32,797 bases of DNA. Origin: XYA12-FULL-58-9 sp001798605. GTDB lineage: Bacteria > Myxococcota > XYA12-FULL-58-9. The stretch's first letter is position 1, and each line of letters opens with the position of its first letter. The stretch covers positions 1 through 32,797 of the forward strand of contig DAINMX010000054.1 of assembly GCA_036736205.1 (NCBI GenBank). Direction: 5' to 3'. The position numbers and the translations under genes are program-made. Of the stretch, positions 25,313 through 32,797 are shown piece by piece. Below the pieces are notes generated by a model. That model was not told where the DNA came from and searched no databases. It saw only the letters and a list, made by a program, of their open reading frames with translations.

Positions 25313-25329
25313 GAGCCGTGGGTGGGCTC
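25313..25329 (+). terminator. Weak hairpin between convergent genes
   Basis: GAGCC (25313-25317) pairs with GGCTC (25325-25329) around a seven-base loop and is followed by AAAAATTTT. It lies between the stop of the EGF lipoprotein gene and the stop of the M28 gene. The stem is only five pairs and the T run is interrupted by As, so any terminator role is tentative. Confidence 0.25.
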
Positions 25330-26629
25330 AAAAATTTTGACAGGCGGCTTCTGAATACGAGTTTCCGGCGAGGCACATCAAACGTTGGGTGGCAGCTGCC
25401 ATCTTGTTGATTTGGGTGGCTGTTGCCGAACTGCCACCTGCGAGCTGGTTATTGATCGCCTGAACATTTGCCAAATCGCTTTGGATGTTGCTCTTCGACG
25501 TGGTGGACAAGCTCAGGGTGTCGACAATCCCGCCGCTGGCCAGAGCCGCCGTGAGCAACTCGACGAGGGTAGTGGCGTCCACCAAGTCATCGGTGCGACC
25601 TTTTTCGAATGATGGGTGGACAAAGGTGTTGCCGAGCTCCCAAATCACGTCGAGAAGAAATATGGCTTCTTGGCCGATCTTCGGCAGGTTGAGTTGGTCG
25701 AAGGTGTCGGTGGGGCGATGATAACGTTTGTTCTGTCCATTGGAGATGAAGACAAAGGGAATGCGTGCATCGCGAAAAGCGTCGTAGTCGCTCCACGCCG
25801 TCGTGGCGTAGGGTATGCCATTCAAGGTGATTTGTTCCGCCAAGTGGATGCCCGCTCGTCGAATGGGCAACCCCGCTGGCTTCGCAACCGAATCAATCGT
25901 CGCTGCTAACTCGGGGCTGGTTTCGGCACCCATATACATGTGGATTGGGTAATCGGGCCAAAGGTCCGAGCCAACCAAGTCCATGGTGAGCGACGTTTCG
26001 ACAGCAGCCAGGGGAACCGTGGGGTGGGCAACCCAGTATTGTGATCCCATGCGACTGGTGAGGAAGTCAGGCGGCTCCTCCGAACCCCAGGAGGTGATGA
26101 GAATGCTCTTCTTTGCTGGGTTGTTCGCCAATGCGCAAGCTACGCCGATCAGGATGCCAACTGCCGCCGCGTTGTCGTCCGCGCCGTTGCAGATGGCACC
26201 GCCAGGACCGCTGCAGACGCCGTTCCCAACGGTGCCCAGATGATCGTAGTGTCCGGCAATCTGAATGTAGCGATTGCTGAGCACATCGTCTGTGCCTTGG
26301 ACCTTGCCGATGATGTTGATGCTGCCGCCCGTAACCACTTGCTCGAAAGTGCCGTTTTCACCTGCGGGCTCGACTCCGCAAAGGCTCAGCTCATTGATGA
26401 TGAAATCTCGGGCCATCTGCGCACCAGGGGTACCATCCTCACGGCCGCCGTATTCGTCAGAGGAGAGCTCGCCGATGGTTCGTGTGAGCTCAGCCGCGGA
26501 GAAGAATTCCGTGGATGGTTTTGGCCCGTTTCCCTGTGGAACCACATGGTCATCTACATCTTCGCCACATCCGCAGATGCCAAACACCATTGTTGCGACG
26601 AACAAAATCCGGGCCACTCGTTCCAACAT
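25328..26629 (-). CDS. M28-family aminopeptidase-like lipoprotein
   Basis: A 433-residue zinc exopeptidase-like lipoprotein. The signal MLERVARILFVATMVFGICGC ends at Cys21, and GGAG lies eight bases before ATG 26629. The M28 metal set is complete: GHYDH (His127), GADDNAAAVG (Asp151), SWGSEE (Glu184 catalytic base, Glu185 ligand), MDLVG (Asp217) and YHRPTDT (His304). Such enzymes remove N-terminal residues from peptides, here probably at the cell envelope or surface. A C-terminal helical tail of about 110 residues has no recognised domain and holds a terminal Cys pair (MCLAGNSYSEAAC). Divergent from the FadL-like gene, with a 129-base gap. Confidence 0.92.
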   Translation of the reverse strand: MLERVARILFVATMVFGICGCGEDVDDHVVPQGNGPKPSTEFFSAAELTRTIGELSSDEYGGREDGTPGAQMARDFIINELSLCGVEPAGENGTFEQVVTGGSINIIGKVQGTDDVLSNRYIQIAGHYDHLGTVGNGVCSGPGGAICNGADDNAAAVGILIGVACALANNPAKKSILITSWGSEEPPDFLTSRMGSQYWVAHPTVPLAAVETSLTMDLVGSDLWPDYPIHMYMGAETSPELAATIDSVAKPAGLPIRRAGIHLAEQITLNGIPYATTAWSDYDAFRDARIPFVFISNGQNKRYHRPTDTFDQLNLPKIGQEAIFLLDVIWELGNTFVHPSFEKGRTDDLVDATTLVELLTAALASGGIVDTLSLSTTSKSNIQSDLANVQAINNQLAGGSSATATQINKMAAATQRLMCLAGNSYSEAACQNF

Positions 26630-26698
26630 CTTTCAACTCCGTACCGGCAAAGCAACAGCCAGTATCTTAGGGCAATGACAGCCACCCACGTCGTGGCC

Positions 26699-26708
26699 GT
26701 TGTACAAC
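26699..26708. promoter_or_regulatory. Palindrome GTTGTACAAC between divergent genes
   Basis: A perfect ten-base palindrome in the 129-base region between the M28 gene and the FadL-like gene. A second smaller inverted repeat (CCAC-GTC-GTGG) lies about 10 bases to its left. The position suits an operator controlling one or both genes, but a palindrome this short can occur by chance. Confidence 0.25.
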
Positions 26709-26758
26709 ACGATCGAGTGCGGCTTGTCAACCGAGGCCTGTCGGACTAAAGGGAGCCA

Positions 26759-28141
26759 ATGAACGCACACCACTTATGGCTGGGGGCCGCGCTCGGGATC
26801 TCGCTCGCGGCAGCCAACACATTTGCCGCGGGCATGGAGTTTCCCGACAACGGTGCGCGAGCCATCGGCCGCGCAGGTGCCGTTGCTGCCGATCCCGAAG
26901 ACGGACTTGCTCTCGTGTACAACCCAGCTGGGTTGGGCTCGCAAATGGGCCTGCGCTTTCTGCTCGACAGCAAGCTCTGCATGCAGGGGTTGCTCTTCAA
27001 GGGGACAGGCCAAGATTCAGTGACCAACGATGGCGGTCCGTTCTTCGCGCCGGCTGGGGTGTTCTCCTATGGGTTTGGTGCGGTTGGACCGCTTCAAGGA
27101 CTCACGGTGGCCATTGGGGCAGTGGGACCGAGTGCTGTCGGCAGACTCTCATATCCCGAAGACGGGGCGCAGCGTTACGGCCTCATCTCCAGCGACTTCT
27201 TCATTGCCTACTATTCACTCGGTGTGGGCGCGGATATCAATGACTGGTTGAGTGTGGGTTTGACGGGTCAGCTCCTTCACGGCACCGCCAGTTTCTCCCA
27301 GGCCGTGTGGAGCGGTTTCGGCCGGGGGACCGATCCAGATTTCGACACCGTGGTCAACATCGACGTTACGAGTGGATTCATTCCCACGGGTGTTTTCGGA
27401 ATCACTGTCCGTCCCATCGAGTCACTTGCCCTCGGCCTCTCTTATCGCCCCAAGTTGCGGTTCACCGCCGAGGGGGACCTCGTGAGTCAATTGCCAGAGT
27501 CCCCAGAGGTTCTGGCTGCGGCGCCTAAGCAAGTGGGCAAGGGCGCGGAATTGCTCCTCACATTCCCCCATGTCATCCGTTTGGGTGCCGAGTGGAGTGG
27601 TATCGATCATTTGGCCATCGAGGTCGACTTGGTCTACGAAGGTTGGTCGGCTTTTGAAGCAATCGAGGTTCGCCCTAAGAACGTGGTCATCGAGAGCAAC
27701 GTCGGCGATCCCACGCCCCTCGAGGATATTGTCTTGCAGAAGGATTTCAACGACGCCTGGAGTGTGCGGCTGGGTGCCGACTACAATCTGGTGTCCGATC
27801 GTCTGGTGGTTCGTGGTGGCTATCTCTACGAGTCGAGCGCAATTCCCGACAAGAGTATCTCTGTGGACTTTGCCAATTGGGGCCGCCACGCCGTGAGCAT
27901 CGGGGCGTCGCTCACCCTCTTCGGTGTCATCGTCGACGTTGCCTACGCCCACCATTTTATCCCCACCAAGGAGATCGACCATTCCGCGGTCATGCAGGTG
28001 ACCACGCCACCTTTGGCCGACCCGCAGTCTTTGCCAGTACCGGAGCAGTCGGTGGTGGGCAACGGGTACTACTCGGCAACACTCGACGTTATCTCATTGG
28101 CCGTTCGCGTGCCTTGGGATGATCTGCGATCCGAATTCTGA
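26759..28141 (+). CDS. FadL/OmpP1/TodX-family outer-membrane transporter
   Basis: A 460-residue outer-membrane beta-barrel with signal peptide MNAHHLWLGAALGISLAAANTFAA (cleavage near residue 24). GARAIGRAGAVAADPEDGLALVYNPAGLG matches the FadL N-terminal hatch and the NPAGL motif (shown here in part); many alternating strand segments follow and the final part, DVISLAVRVPWDDLRSEF, is a late strand. FadL members pass long-chain fatty acids and other hydrophobic compounds across the outer membrane. AGGGAG precedes ATG 26759. The lipoprotein gene starts only 19 bases after the stop, so the pair is probably one operon. Substrate not known. Confidence 0.88.
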   Translation: MNAHHLWLGAALGISLAAANTFAAGMEFPDNGARAIGRAGAVAADPEDGLALVYNPAGLGSQMGLRFLLDSKLCMQGLLFKGTGQDSVTNDGGPFFAPAGVFSYGFGAVGPLQGLTVAIGAVGPSAVGRLSYPEDGAQRYGLISSDFFIAYYSLGVGADINDWLSVGLTGQLLHGTASFSQAVWSGFGRGTDPDFDTVVNIDVTSGFIPTGVFGITVRPIESLALGLSYRPKLRFTAEGDLVSQLPESPEVLAAAPKQVGKGAELLLTFPHVIRLGAEWSGIDHLAIEVDLVYEGWSAFEAIEVRPKNVVIESNVGDPTPLEDIVLQKDFNDAWSVRLGADYNLVSDRLVVRGGYLYESSAIPDKSISVDFANWGRHAVSIGASLTLFGVIVDVAYAHHFIPTKEIDHSAVMQVTTPPLADPQSLPVPEQSVVGNGYYSATLDVISLAVRVPWDDLRSEF

Positions 28142-28160
28142 TCAAGAACGGGGTTCTCTT

Positions 28161-29054
28161 ATGACGAAATCATCAATGCACCTATCTGTTCGCCTGTTGG
28201 CAACAATGGTCCCCATCCTCGGGTTGGCAATGGCCGCTTGTGCACCGGCGGAGCCGGATGACTCGAATCTTCCCCCAGACAACGGCGACCAAGTGGTGCA
28301 GGACTTCCACGTCGCCGTCTCGGGCGTTGCCTTGTCTCATCCACTCAATGACGTGGTTGCAACCTCCACGGGCAATGCTCCGGATTTCAGTGATCTCAAC
28401 ATCGGTGTGGTGAACCCGTCGACGATTCTCGCCGCGCCCAGCGCTCCACCTTTGGTGGAAGGAGTATTGGAGAACTTCAATTGTGCGGCTGCAGGTGTCG
28501 ACTGGTGTTTTGACGCCGTTGATCTCGATGGCATTAGTCTGGGGTTGGTCTCCTGGGTCAAGGATCGGCGCGCCGTCCCCGAGTGGATCAATACGGGAAC
28601 CGGTTTTGCCAACGCCGCGGAGGTGGAGGAGCACCGCCAAACCAAGGCGCCGGTCGACAACGGCTTCGCCTTCGGAATCACCAAGGAGACAGAGGCCCAT
28701 CTCGCGACTTTGGTGAACATGAATCCGGGCGACCTGTTGGCCAGAGGATTCTTCATTGGCATGATCGTCGGCAACGAGGCCGACAGTTTTTCACCGGTGG
28801 CCGGCGCGACACTCTCGATACCGAGTAGCGAAGGCTTCGACATCTACTACCCCAACGCCGATCTCACCACCATCACCGGCGCCGAGACATCCACGAATGG
28901 CATCGTTCTCGCCGTCCCCCGCGCCGAGGGCAATCTTGTCATGCGTTGGAGTGTCGTACCGCCCATGGGCGATGGTCGCACCTGGGGTGACCACATTGCC
29001 GGCACCAATCCCAACTTTGGTTTCGTGCTGCGTTTCCCTGCCAACGAGGTCTAG
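28161..29054 (+). CDS. Lipoprotein partner of the FadL-like protein, unknown function
   Basis: A 297-residue lipoprotein. ATG 28161 gives a signal ending LAMAAC with Cys27; the frame is open from 28119 but that part overlaps the FadL-like gene. The mature protein begins with an acidic Asp/Pro-rich linker (APAEPDDSNLPPDNGD), then a beta-rich body with two cysteine-rich spots (NCAAAGVDWC). I do not recognise a family. Its spacing of 19 bases after the FadL-like gene suggests a joint role, such as ligand capture at the outer membrane. The ribosome binding site is weak (AACGGGG). Confidence 0.65.
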   Translation: MTKSSMHLSVRLLATMVPILGLAMAACAPAEPDDSNLPPDNGDQVVQDFHVAVSGVALSHPLNDVVATSTGNAPDFSDLNIGVVNPSTILAAPSAPPLVEGVLENFNCAAAGVDWCFDAVDLDGISLGLVSWVKDRRAVPEWINTGTGFANAAEVEEHRQTKAPVDNGFAFGITKETEAHLATLVNMNPGDLLARGFFIGMIVGNEADSFSPVAGATLSIPSSEGFDIYYPNADLTTITGAETSTNGIVLAVPRAEGNLVMRWSVVPPMGDGRTWGDHIAGTNPNFGFVLRFPANEV

Positions 29055-29099
29055 CCGACAGGCAACAACCCAGACGCGCCGCCGATGTGCCCCTATGTG

Positions 29100-31424
29100 C
29101 TAACGTTCGTACGCTTCCTGGGTTGCGCAGGCGTCGATCCGACCATCCTGGTTGGCATCGAGTTGTGGTGAGCTCGCGATGTCCTTGGAGTCGACGACGC
29201 CATTCCTATTGCAGTCGGACAGGGTGTAACTCGCGGCCACGGTACCGTTGCGTTCGTCCAGAAATGCGCGAACATACTCAACAGTCATGGCATCGGGTGC
29301 CACAGTCACACGCAGATGGCCAGTGTTGCGGCGAACATCGGCGCCGCCATAGAAACGAGTGCCTTTGCAGAAGCCAAGACCGAAGCCGGCATCGCTGGGG
29401 ACAGGGACTTCTTGATATGCGATGTGATCGAGGATCTCCCGGGCGTAACAGTGGTCATGGCCGTGAAACAATGCGGCGACATTGTTATCCACCATGAGCT
29501 GGTGAATGGGCATGCCCCAGCCCGGTCTTTTGCGGTCGAAGGCGTAGGTTCCGTCAAGATCTTCGCCACCCCATTCGTAAGAACCTTCACCGCCCATGTC
29601 ATGCCGCACAGCGCGAATGCCGCCGCGACCATAGGGTTTGGCCGGTTCGAGGCCGCCGGTGAGGTGATGGATGAAGACCAACTTAAACCGTGCTTTGCTG
29701 GTCTCGAGGGTGTGCCGCAACCACTCGTATTGAGGCCGGCCAATGGTCCACGCCCACGGGTCAGCCGTCGCGCCATGGGGGTTGACGGAAGTTGACCAGA
29801 ACGGATCGAGGACAACGAACAGAGCGTCGCCCCACTGCCAGGCATAGATGCTCTCTCGCCGCCCGACGAAAGGATACTGGGTGTTGTCGCCGGAGAAGAA
29901 CTCGTCGGGTGAAGGATTGGCGTAGAGAATCTTGCGGGCCCTGGTTGCCCAGACTGCGACGTTGTCTGGGGTGCCATCGAGTTTCCAACCCTGTTCTCCT
30001 TCATGGTTGCCCATTACGAAAAATACAGGGACCGAGTGACCGACTCGATCAAAGAAGGCGCGGTGATCGAGGTGGCGGTGAAAAGCCTCGTCGAAGTCAC
30101 GTGAGTCGCGGCCAGCGAAGAATTGTGAATGGAAGGTGTCGCCCAAGTCGAGCATGAAGTCGGGCTGACTTGCGAGGATGTTTCCTAGGGTCTGTCGGTA
30201 GATCGCCAATCCCCGTCGCCGATTGTCTTTGTACAATCCCTGCAGGTGGGCATCGCTTTGCAACGCAAACGTGAAGGTGCTGCCCGGGACGCGTTGGGTG
30301 TGGAAGGATGCCTCCGGACCTGCGGCAAAGTCGCCACTGCCGCGACGGCGAAAGCGGGTACGATAATAATAGCGGGCGTTGGCGGTGAGCCCGCTCAGGC
30401 GTTGTTCGATCTCCTCGCCAGCGTCAAAGGAATGGACCTTTGTTTGGCGGGTGTAATTTCCCGACTCGCGGCCGATCTCGAAGTACAGATCCACTGGCAA
30501 AAGAGAATGGAGATTGATGGTGACAGATTGAGCACTGACTCTGCCGAGAAGCTCTTTTCCAACAAAGGTGGAACGCAAGGTTGGGTAGATCTCCAGCTTC
30601 GCAGATTGATCGCTTTTGCATCTTGAGCGCGCGCTGGCCGAGTCTTCGATGGCTTCGAAATTCGAATCTGGATTGACGTGTTCTGAAGTCGGCCGTTCCA
30701 TACCAAGGGTGTCGCGTGTGGAGGCACTGGAAGATTGCTGCAAATCGTCTCCACCGGCACCCACCGCTTCGATGACAAAGCCAATAGTCTTGCCGAAGCT
30801 GCCTTTCCCCCATTGGGGTCGGGACAAGATTTCATTGAGCACAGGTGCGAGGTTGGGCGTGTATCGGCGAAACGGGACACAATAGGAACGTTCCTTGTCC
30901 AAACGGCCCGGCCATTTGTCAGGTACAACCCATTCAACTTCCGCCGCGGTCTGTCGCAACTGAGATGGACGGCGCTTGTTGAAAGGGCCAATGCCGTCTT
31001 CGGCGATACCGACGATGCGCAGCTTGACGCTAGCGTTCACTTGCCCATCGCCCAGGGCGGGCAACACCAGGCGGGCAAATGCGACAGACTCGCTGGCAGC
31101 CAAGAGCGCCACCTCGAATCGAAATGCTGTCGCAAAGACCGCACCCTTGCGTCTGCCTATGCGATTTCCACGGTTTTCGTAGCCGTCTTCGAACCAGCGC
31201 TGGTAGTCGACTTCGGTGCCGTCGTTGGTTACGGCGACGACCAGAGGGTAGGTTTCGGCAACGGGCGCACCCGGGAAGAATTCTCTGGGCAGCGCATCGC
31301 CGCCATCCGCCGCCATAGCGCTGTCGCCACCAGGTACACCTGTTGGACGTGGCCCACCGCTCGTGCAATGGCACACGCACGCCGCGAGTGCGAGGTGGAG
31401 GCGGGCAGGCAGCCAGCCGTTCAC
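29100..31424 (-). CDS. Multidomain secreted metallophosphoesterase with dockerin-like tail
   Basis: A 774-residue exported protein, probably a lipoprotein: from GTG 31424 the signal VNGWLPARLHLALAAC ends at a LAAC lipobox. Residues about 55-240 form a beta-sandwich domain of the kind found before catalytic modules in planctomycete and deltaproteobacterial secreted proteins (FRFEVALLAAS ... LNEILSRPQW). About 300-380 resembles a fibronectin-like domain before purple acid phosphatases. The metallophosphoesterase core has SDAHLQG (Asp391, His393), LDLGDTFH (Asp429), MGNHEG (Asn473, His474), IHHLTGG and GHDHCYAR. The last 40 residues, DCNRNGVVDSKDIA and DANQDGRIDAC, are two EF-hand-type calcium loops as in dockerins. 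The start is uncertain; ATG 31469 is an alternative. Substrate unknown. Confidence 0.85.
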   Translation of the reverse strand: MNGWLPARLHLALAACVCHCTSGGPRPTGVPGGDSAMAADGGDALPREFFPGAPVAETYPLVVAVTNDGTEVDYQRWFEDGYENRGNRIGRRKGAVFATAFRFEVALLAASESVAFARLVLPALGDGQVNASVKLRIVGIAEDGIGPFNKRRPSQLRQTAAEVEWVVPDKWPGRLDKERSYCVPFRRYTPNLAPVLNEILSRPQWGKGSFGKTIGFVIEAVGAGGDDLQQSSSASTRDTLGMERPTSEHVNPDSNFEAIEDSASARSRCKSDQSAKLEIYPTLRSTFVGKELLGRVSAQSVTINLHSLLPVDLYFEIGRESGNYTRQTKVHSFDAGEEIEQRLSGLTANARYYYRTRFRRRGSGDFAAGPEASFHTQRVPGSTFTFALQSDAHLQGLYKDNRRRGLAIYRQTLGNILASQPDFMLDLGDTFHSQFFAGRDSRDFDEAFHRHLDHRAFFDRVGHSVPVFFVMGNHEGEQGWKLDGTPDNVAVWATRARKILYANPSPDEFFSGDNTQYPFVGRRESIYAWQWGDALFVVLDPFWSTSVNPHGATADPWAWTIGRPQYEWLRHTLETSKARFKLVFIHHLTGGLEPAKPYGRGGIRAVRHDMGGEGSYEWGGEDLDGTYAFDRKRPGWGMPIHQLMVDNNVAALFHGHDHCYAREILDHIAYQEVPVPSDAGFGLGFCKGTRFYGGADVRRNTGHLRVTVAPDAMTVEYVRAFLDERNGTVAASYTLSDCNRNGVVDSKDIASSPQLDANQDGRIDACATQEAYER

Positions 31425-31686
31425 CCGACCGGTGGGTGGGCGTACCGCTCGAAAACAGCCAGTTGGCATGGATGGAATTATCGAGGATTCCCCCGGATTC
31501 AGCGAGAATTTGGCCAAGCTGGCAGGAGCCCTGACCTCTGTTGCCAGCAAGAATAGTTCAGGCCGCGAGCAGCGTCGATGGTTTGAGCCCCGGTATGATT
31601 CATGCTTCCTGATTTCTTGTTTGCATGGCAGTGTATGTGTTCTTCGAAAGACACATGGGTGACGCTCGTCGGTCGTTGAGGTGGAA

Positions 31687-32577
31687 ATGAAGCTCGTTTG
31701 GTTTGTGGTTGCGATGGCGGCTGGTGGCAGGGTCGCTCATGCCGAGATCCAAATATTCGTGATGAATGTGGAGTTGTCTCCCCCCAATGAAGGGCTCAGC
31801 GCTTCATTTACGGAGGTCATCGCTTCCAGTGTGCAGAAGCACAGCGGTTTCGGTGCCCTCTCGAGTCGCGATCTCGATTCCATTCTATACATCGGCCGCC
31901 AACAGGCTCTGGCCAATTGTTCCGACAAACAATGTATGACCGAGATCGTGGCAGCTCTTGGCGCTGAACTCTATCTGGCAACCAACATTCACTTCGATGA
32001 TGGAAAATACGTATTGAACCTCAAGCTCATCGATACCCAGGAGGTCACGGTTCTGAGCCGCGCCTCTGATACCGTTGACGGTGACACCGCCGTTGTCGTA
32101 ACCGCACTTCGCAAAGCAGTTGCGGATCTATTGAATGATTTTCCTGACGATTGGGCAGGAGGCCTTGGCAATTCCGGCAACGGTTCACAGACCGTCGAAG
32201 AGGGGAGCCTACAACTGGAAGTGGACCCGCAACCGGCTGGTCGAGTCGCGCTCCTTTGGGGGGCAATTGGCAGCATCACCGCAGGTGCTGCCCTGACCGC
32301 AACGGGTCTTACGTTTGCTGCCCGAGCACAAGATGAGAAGAAAAGGTACGACCGCCTCAACACCAACAACACCCGGTCCGAGTTCGACAGCGCATTCGAG
32401 TCGTATCGAAGGAAACAGAATCTTGCGAGCACGATGCATTGGATCTCTTTCGGCCTCTACGGTGTAGGGCTGACCCTCGGGGCTTGGTGGTGGTTCTTCG
32501 AACCGACCGAGTCCATCCCCATCGTCATTGTGGGAACACCGACGGGAGGCATGGCGTTATGGACGCTTCAGTTGTGA
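31687..32577 (+). CDS. Exported protein with TolB-N/FlgO-like domain and two C-terminal membrane helices
   Basis: A 296-residue protein. ATG 31687 follows GAGGTGGAA and gives a signal peptide (MKLVWFVVAMAAGGRVAHA). Residues 21-150 resemble the domain that starts many myxobacterial envelope proteins: a strand, helix with FTEVIASSVQKHSGFGALSSRDLDSIL, a Cys pair (78, 83) before a conserved 'G-A-E-L-Y-L' strand, and LNLKLIDTQEV. It recalls the TolB N-terminal or FlgO fold. After an acidic linker two hydrophobic segments (187-213 and 250-271) flank a charged helix of about 36 residues rich in Lys, Arg and Asp, perhaps a coiled coil. The stop overlaps the start of the next gene by 19 bases. Function unknown; it may sit in the inner membrane with its domain in the periplasm. 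Confidence 0.7.
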   Translation: MKLVWFVVAMAAGGRVAHAEIQIFVMNVELSPPNEGLSASFTEVIASSVQKHSGFGALSSRDLDSILYIGRQQALANCSDKQCMTEIVAALGAELYLATNIHFDDGKYVLNLKLIDTQEVTVLSRASDTVDGDTAVVVTALRKAVADLLNDFPDDWAGGLGNSGNGSQTVEEGSLQLEVDPQPAGRVALLWGAIGSITAGAALTATGLTFAARAQDEKKRYDRLNTNNTRSEFDSAFESYRRKQNLASTMHWISFGLYGVGLTLGAWWWFFEPTESIPIVIVGTPTGGMALWTLQL

Positions 32578-32797
32578 CGCGAAGCGAAGCATTCCGTCGA
32601 GTCGCGCAGCTTTGTGCAAGCTCGGCGCTGATGGCGATATGTGGTTGTTTGCCGTGGATCAGTGCGGAGGATCGTGACAATCCGTATGATCCAGCGACAA
32701 GCTCGGCGATCGGCGATTCCAATGCCGGTGGTGGTGACGCCGGTGGTGATGACGCCGGTGGTGATGATGCCGGTGGTGGTGATGCCGGTGGTGGTGA
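32559..32797 (+). CDS. Lipoprotein with Asp-Ala-Gly-Gly repeat linker, 3' end outside the window
   Basis: The first 79 codons of a gene that runs off the window. ATG 32559 lies nine bases after GGGAGG and overlaps the end of the previous gene, so the two are probably coupled. A signal-like segment (LCASSALMAICGC) contains a lipobox with Cys28 or Cys30. After it comes a five-residue repeat, [N/D]-A-G-G-[G/D], at least five times. Such low-complexity acidic linkers are common just after the lipid-bearing Cys in myxobacterial lipoproteins and hold the functional domain away from the membrane. The domain itself is not in this window. Confidence 0.7.
   Translation, partial: MDASVVTRSEAFRRVAQLCASSALMAICGCLPWISAEDRDNPYDPATSSAIGDSNAGGGDAGGDDAGGDDAGGGDAGGG
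32721..32797 (+). repeat. 15-base coding tandem repeat (Asp-Ala-Gly-Gly linker)
   Basis: About five copies of a 15-base unit of the form GAYGCCGGTGGTGRT (first copy starts AAT), continuing past the window end. Copies differ mostly by third-position or Gly/Asp changes. In-frame repeats of this kind can expand or shrink by slippage and change linker length without breaking the gene. Confidence 0.85.

Noticed and set aside
32721..32797. Direct repeats considered as a CRISPR or satellite array
   Set aside because: Units are 15 bases without spacers and stay in frame with the lipoprotein gene, so this is a coding repeat.

Overview
The window looks like a chromosomal segment of a Gram-negative, GC-rich bacterium, most likely a member of the Myxococcota or a related deltaproteobacterial lineage. 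This is inferred from the high share of lipoproteins and exported proteins, EGF-like repeats and a dockerin-like calcium tail in secreted proteins, outer-membrane beta-barrels, a delta-type pilin-like protein and acidic Asp-Ala-Gly-Gly linkers. I see no rRNA, tRNA, CRISPR array, insertion sequence or phage gene. Every gap between genes is shorter than about 300 bases.

Region 1 (92-5828, minus strand) is a likely operon of six envelope genes. In transcription order they are a lipoprotein of unknown function, a large exported protein, a lipoprotein carrying a pilin-like segment, a putative metallopeptidase lipoprotein, a small outer-membrane barrel and a DUF4013 membrane protein. Region 2 (6055-7995) holds a transglutaminase-fold protein, a short relic of a Rossmann-fold gene, a microbial-type poly(ADP-ribose) glycohydrolase-like protein and, convergently, an SCP2-like protein. 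Region 3 (8278-10836) is an alpha-glucan phosphorylase.

Region 4 (10964-21004, plus strand) is the most interesting part. It is a five-gene operon that matches the Escherichia coli yfaP/T/A/S/Q set in content: DUF2135, DUF1175, DUF2138-like, an alpha-2-macroglobulin and a last gene in the yfaQ position. The first four genes overlap or are tightly coupled. The macroglobulin keeps an intact CLEQ thioester motif. The last protein shows three sets of catalytic motifs: a HExxH metallopeptidase-like module, a penicillin-binding-protein transpeptidase triad (SxxK, SxN, KTG) and a SpoIID-like lytic transglycosylase domain. The operon therefore looks like a periplasmic protease-trapping system with its own peptidoglycan-remodelling enzyme. 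A hairpin that could hide the ribosome binding site precedes the first gene.

Region 5 (20992-25330) contains ferrochelatase, a small membrane protein, a WalJ/YycJ-like metallo-beta-lactamase-fold hydrolase and an EGF-repeat lipoprotein. Region 6 (25328-32797) has an M28 aminopeptidase-like lipoprotein, a FadL-type outer-membrane protein with a partner lipoprotein, a multidomain secreted metallophosphoesterase, an exported protein with two C-terminal membrane helices, and the start of a lipoprotein with an Asp/Gly/Ala repeat that runs off the window.
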